Source: Bifidobacterium thermophilum DSM 20210
Lineage (GTDB): Bacteria; Actinomycetota; Actinomycetes; Actinomycetales; Bifidobacteriaceae
Direction of reading: 5' to 3'
Length of the DNA: 55,729 nt
NCBI GenBank assembly: GCA_000771265.1
Contig: JDUB01000017.1
Span: forward strand, 1-55,729
This document shows positions 55,461 through 55,729 of this stretch, one piece after another. The notes below the pieces were generated by a model. The model searched no databases, was not told the origin of the DNA, and saw only the letters and a program-made list of their open reading frames with translations. The translations under genes were made by a program, and so were the position numbers. The first letter of the stretch is position 1; every line of letters begins with the position of its first letter.

Positions 55461-55490
55461 AAAGGCCCGCTTCGGCGGGCCTTCTCGTTT
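55461..55490 (+). terminator. Strong intrinsic terminator with UUCG tetraloop
   Basis: AAGGCCCGC-TTCG-GCGGGCCTT, nine base pairs closed by a C(UUCG)G tetraloop, then CTCGTTT. No supported gene ends here on the plus strand, so it points to a small transcript from about 55320 on. Confidence 0.8.
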
Positions 55491-55587
55491 GTCCGAGGCC
55501 TTGTTCGATCGTATCCCCAAGCAATACGCCAGTCTGCGTTCAGTGGTCCGGTGGCTCGGCGGTGCGTGTGCCTGCCGCAGTCCTTTT

Positions 55588-55729
55588 CCCAAACTGGTTA
55601 CGCTGGGGCGGTCGTTAGTGTAACTAGTTTGGGTGGTGGGATGGTCGGTCGGCACCGGTTTACGTGTCTGGTGATTTGGCGGTGTCTGTTTGTCGCCGTC
55701 CCTTCTACAAACTGGGGCTATAGGAACTA
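55588..55729. repeat. 52-bp palindrome units at the window end
   Basis: CCCAAACTGGTTACGCTGGGG...TAGTGTAACTAGTTTGGG (55588-55632) is a full unit. ACCGGTTTACGTG and a final ACAAACTGGG follow as degraded or truncated units. Confidence 0.7.

Larger units (their letters stand above)
54588..55729. other. 1.1-kb intergenic region at the window end
   Basis: No credible protein gene. It contains short repeats GGTGCGATTGA (54714, 54890), a TTGCCGA...TCGGCAA inverted repeat (54954-54981), and the AT-richer stretch 55300-55440 just before a strong terminator (55461-55490). The ppk promoter must lie in 54590-54700. Confidence 0.5.

Noticed and set aside
55057..55623. 188-residue plus frame near the window end
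   Set aside because: It reads through a perfect terminator hairpin and the palindromic repeat, lacks a ribosome binding site and has no domain.

Overview
The window comes from a high-GC actinobacterium, almost certainly a Bifidobacterium or close relative. The evidence is an OpcA-dependent glucose-6-phosphate dehydrogenase, MurT/GatD, a MutT1-type Nudix/histidine-phosphatase fusion, a GlnD-GlnK-AmtB nitrogen cluster and an actinobacterial-type nrdHIEF operon. About 38 protein genes and one tRNA are supported. All product names are read from motifs by eye; no database search was possible.

Layout. 0.5-4.5 kb: a proline/glutamine-rich membrane protein, a polytopic membrane protein and an isolated prepilin. 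4.8-9.1 kb (minus strand): nrdH-nrdI-nrdE-nrdF behind two NrdR-type boxes. 9.6-17.2 kb: oxidative pentose phosphate enzymes (gnd; zwf-opcA; pgl plus an MFS exporter), with a glycosidase remnant between opcA and pgl. 17.6-20.6 kb: a nucleosidase, an AlbA-type regulator between direct repeats, tRNA-Lys and a mycoredoxin-like protein. 20.9-23.4 kb: a polar amino acid ABC transporter. 23.6-30 kb: a C69 dipeptidase, a GT2 glycosyltransferase, a TetR regulator and a membrane protein. 30-38.7 kb: ftsY, a cation/proton antiporter, then amtB1, amtB2-glnK and glnD. 38.7-41.4 kb: a gene-free, highly structured locus. 41.4-49.1 kb: dnaB-murT-gatD, a phasin-like protein, an ABC1/UbiB kinase and a glycerophosphodiesterase. 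49.2-54.6 kb (minus strand): upp, a hypothetical gene, mutT1 and ppk. The last 1.1 kb is intergenic.

Two things stand out. First, the class I ribonucleotide reductase small subunit has lost three of its four carboxylate metal ligands and carries Gln128, Ser188 and Lys222 in their place. This is the 'QSK' signature of the metal-free, DOPA-radical class Ie enzymes, which need NrdI for activation; nrdI is in the same operon. Second, the 2.6 kb upstream of dnaB contains no credible gene. It holds four head-to-tail copies of a 168-bp repeat, two copies of a 40-bp palindrome, seven DnaA-box-like 9-mers laid out as a 42-bp tandem module (spacing 12-12-18-12-12-18), a 19-bp-arm hairpin and seven hairpins repeating every 73-74 bp. 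It looks like a DnaA-binding or replication-related locus.

Intergenic regions throughout carry several repeat families: a 52-bp palindromic unit built on a CAAACTGGTTACGCTGG core (six places), the 168-bp family (two places), a 145-bp tandem array (28-29 kb), AT-rich GAGATGTT palindromes (1.8 and 11.7 kb) and TCTGCCGAC hairpins (25 kb). Many gene starts were moved inward from the longest possible reading frame to the ATG (or TTG) that follows a clear Shine-Dalgarno sequence.
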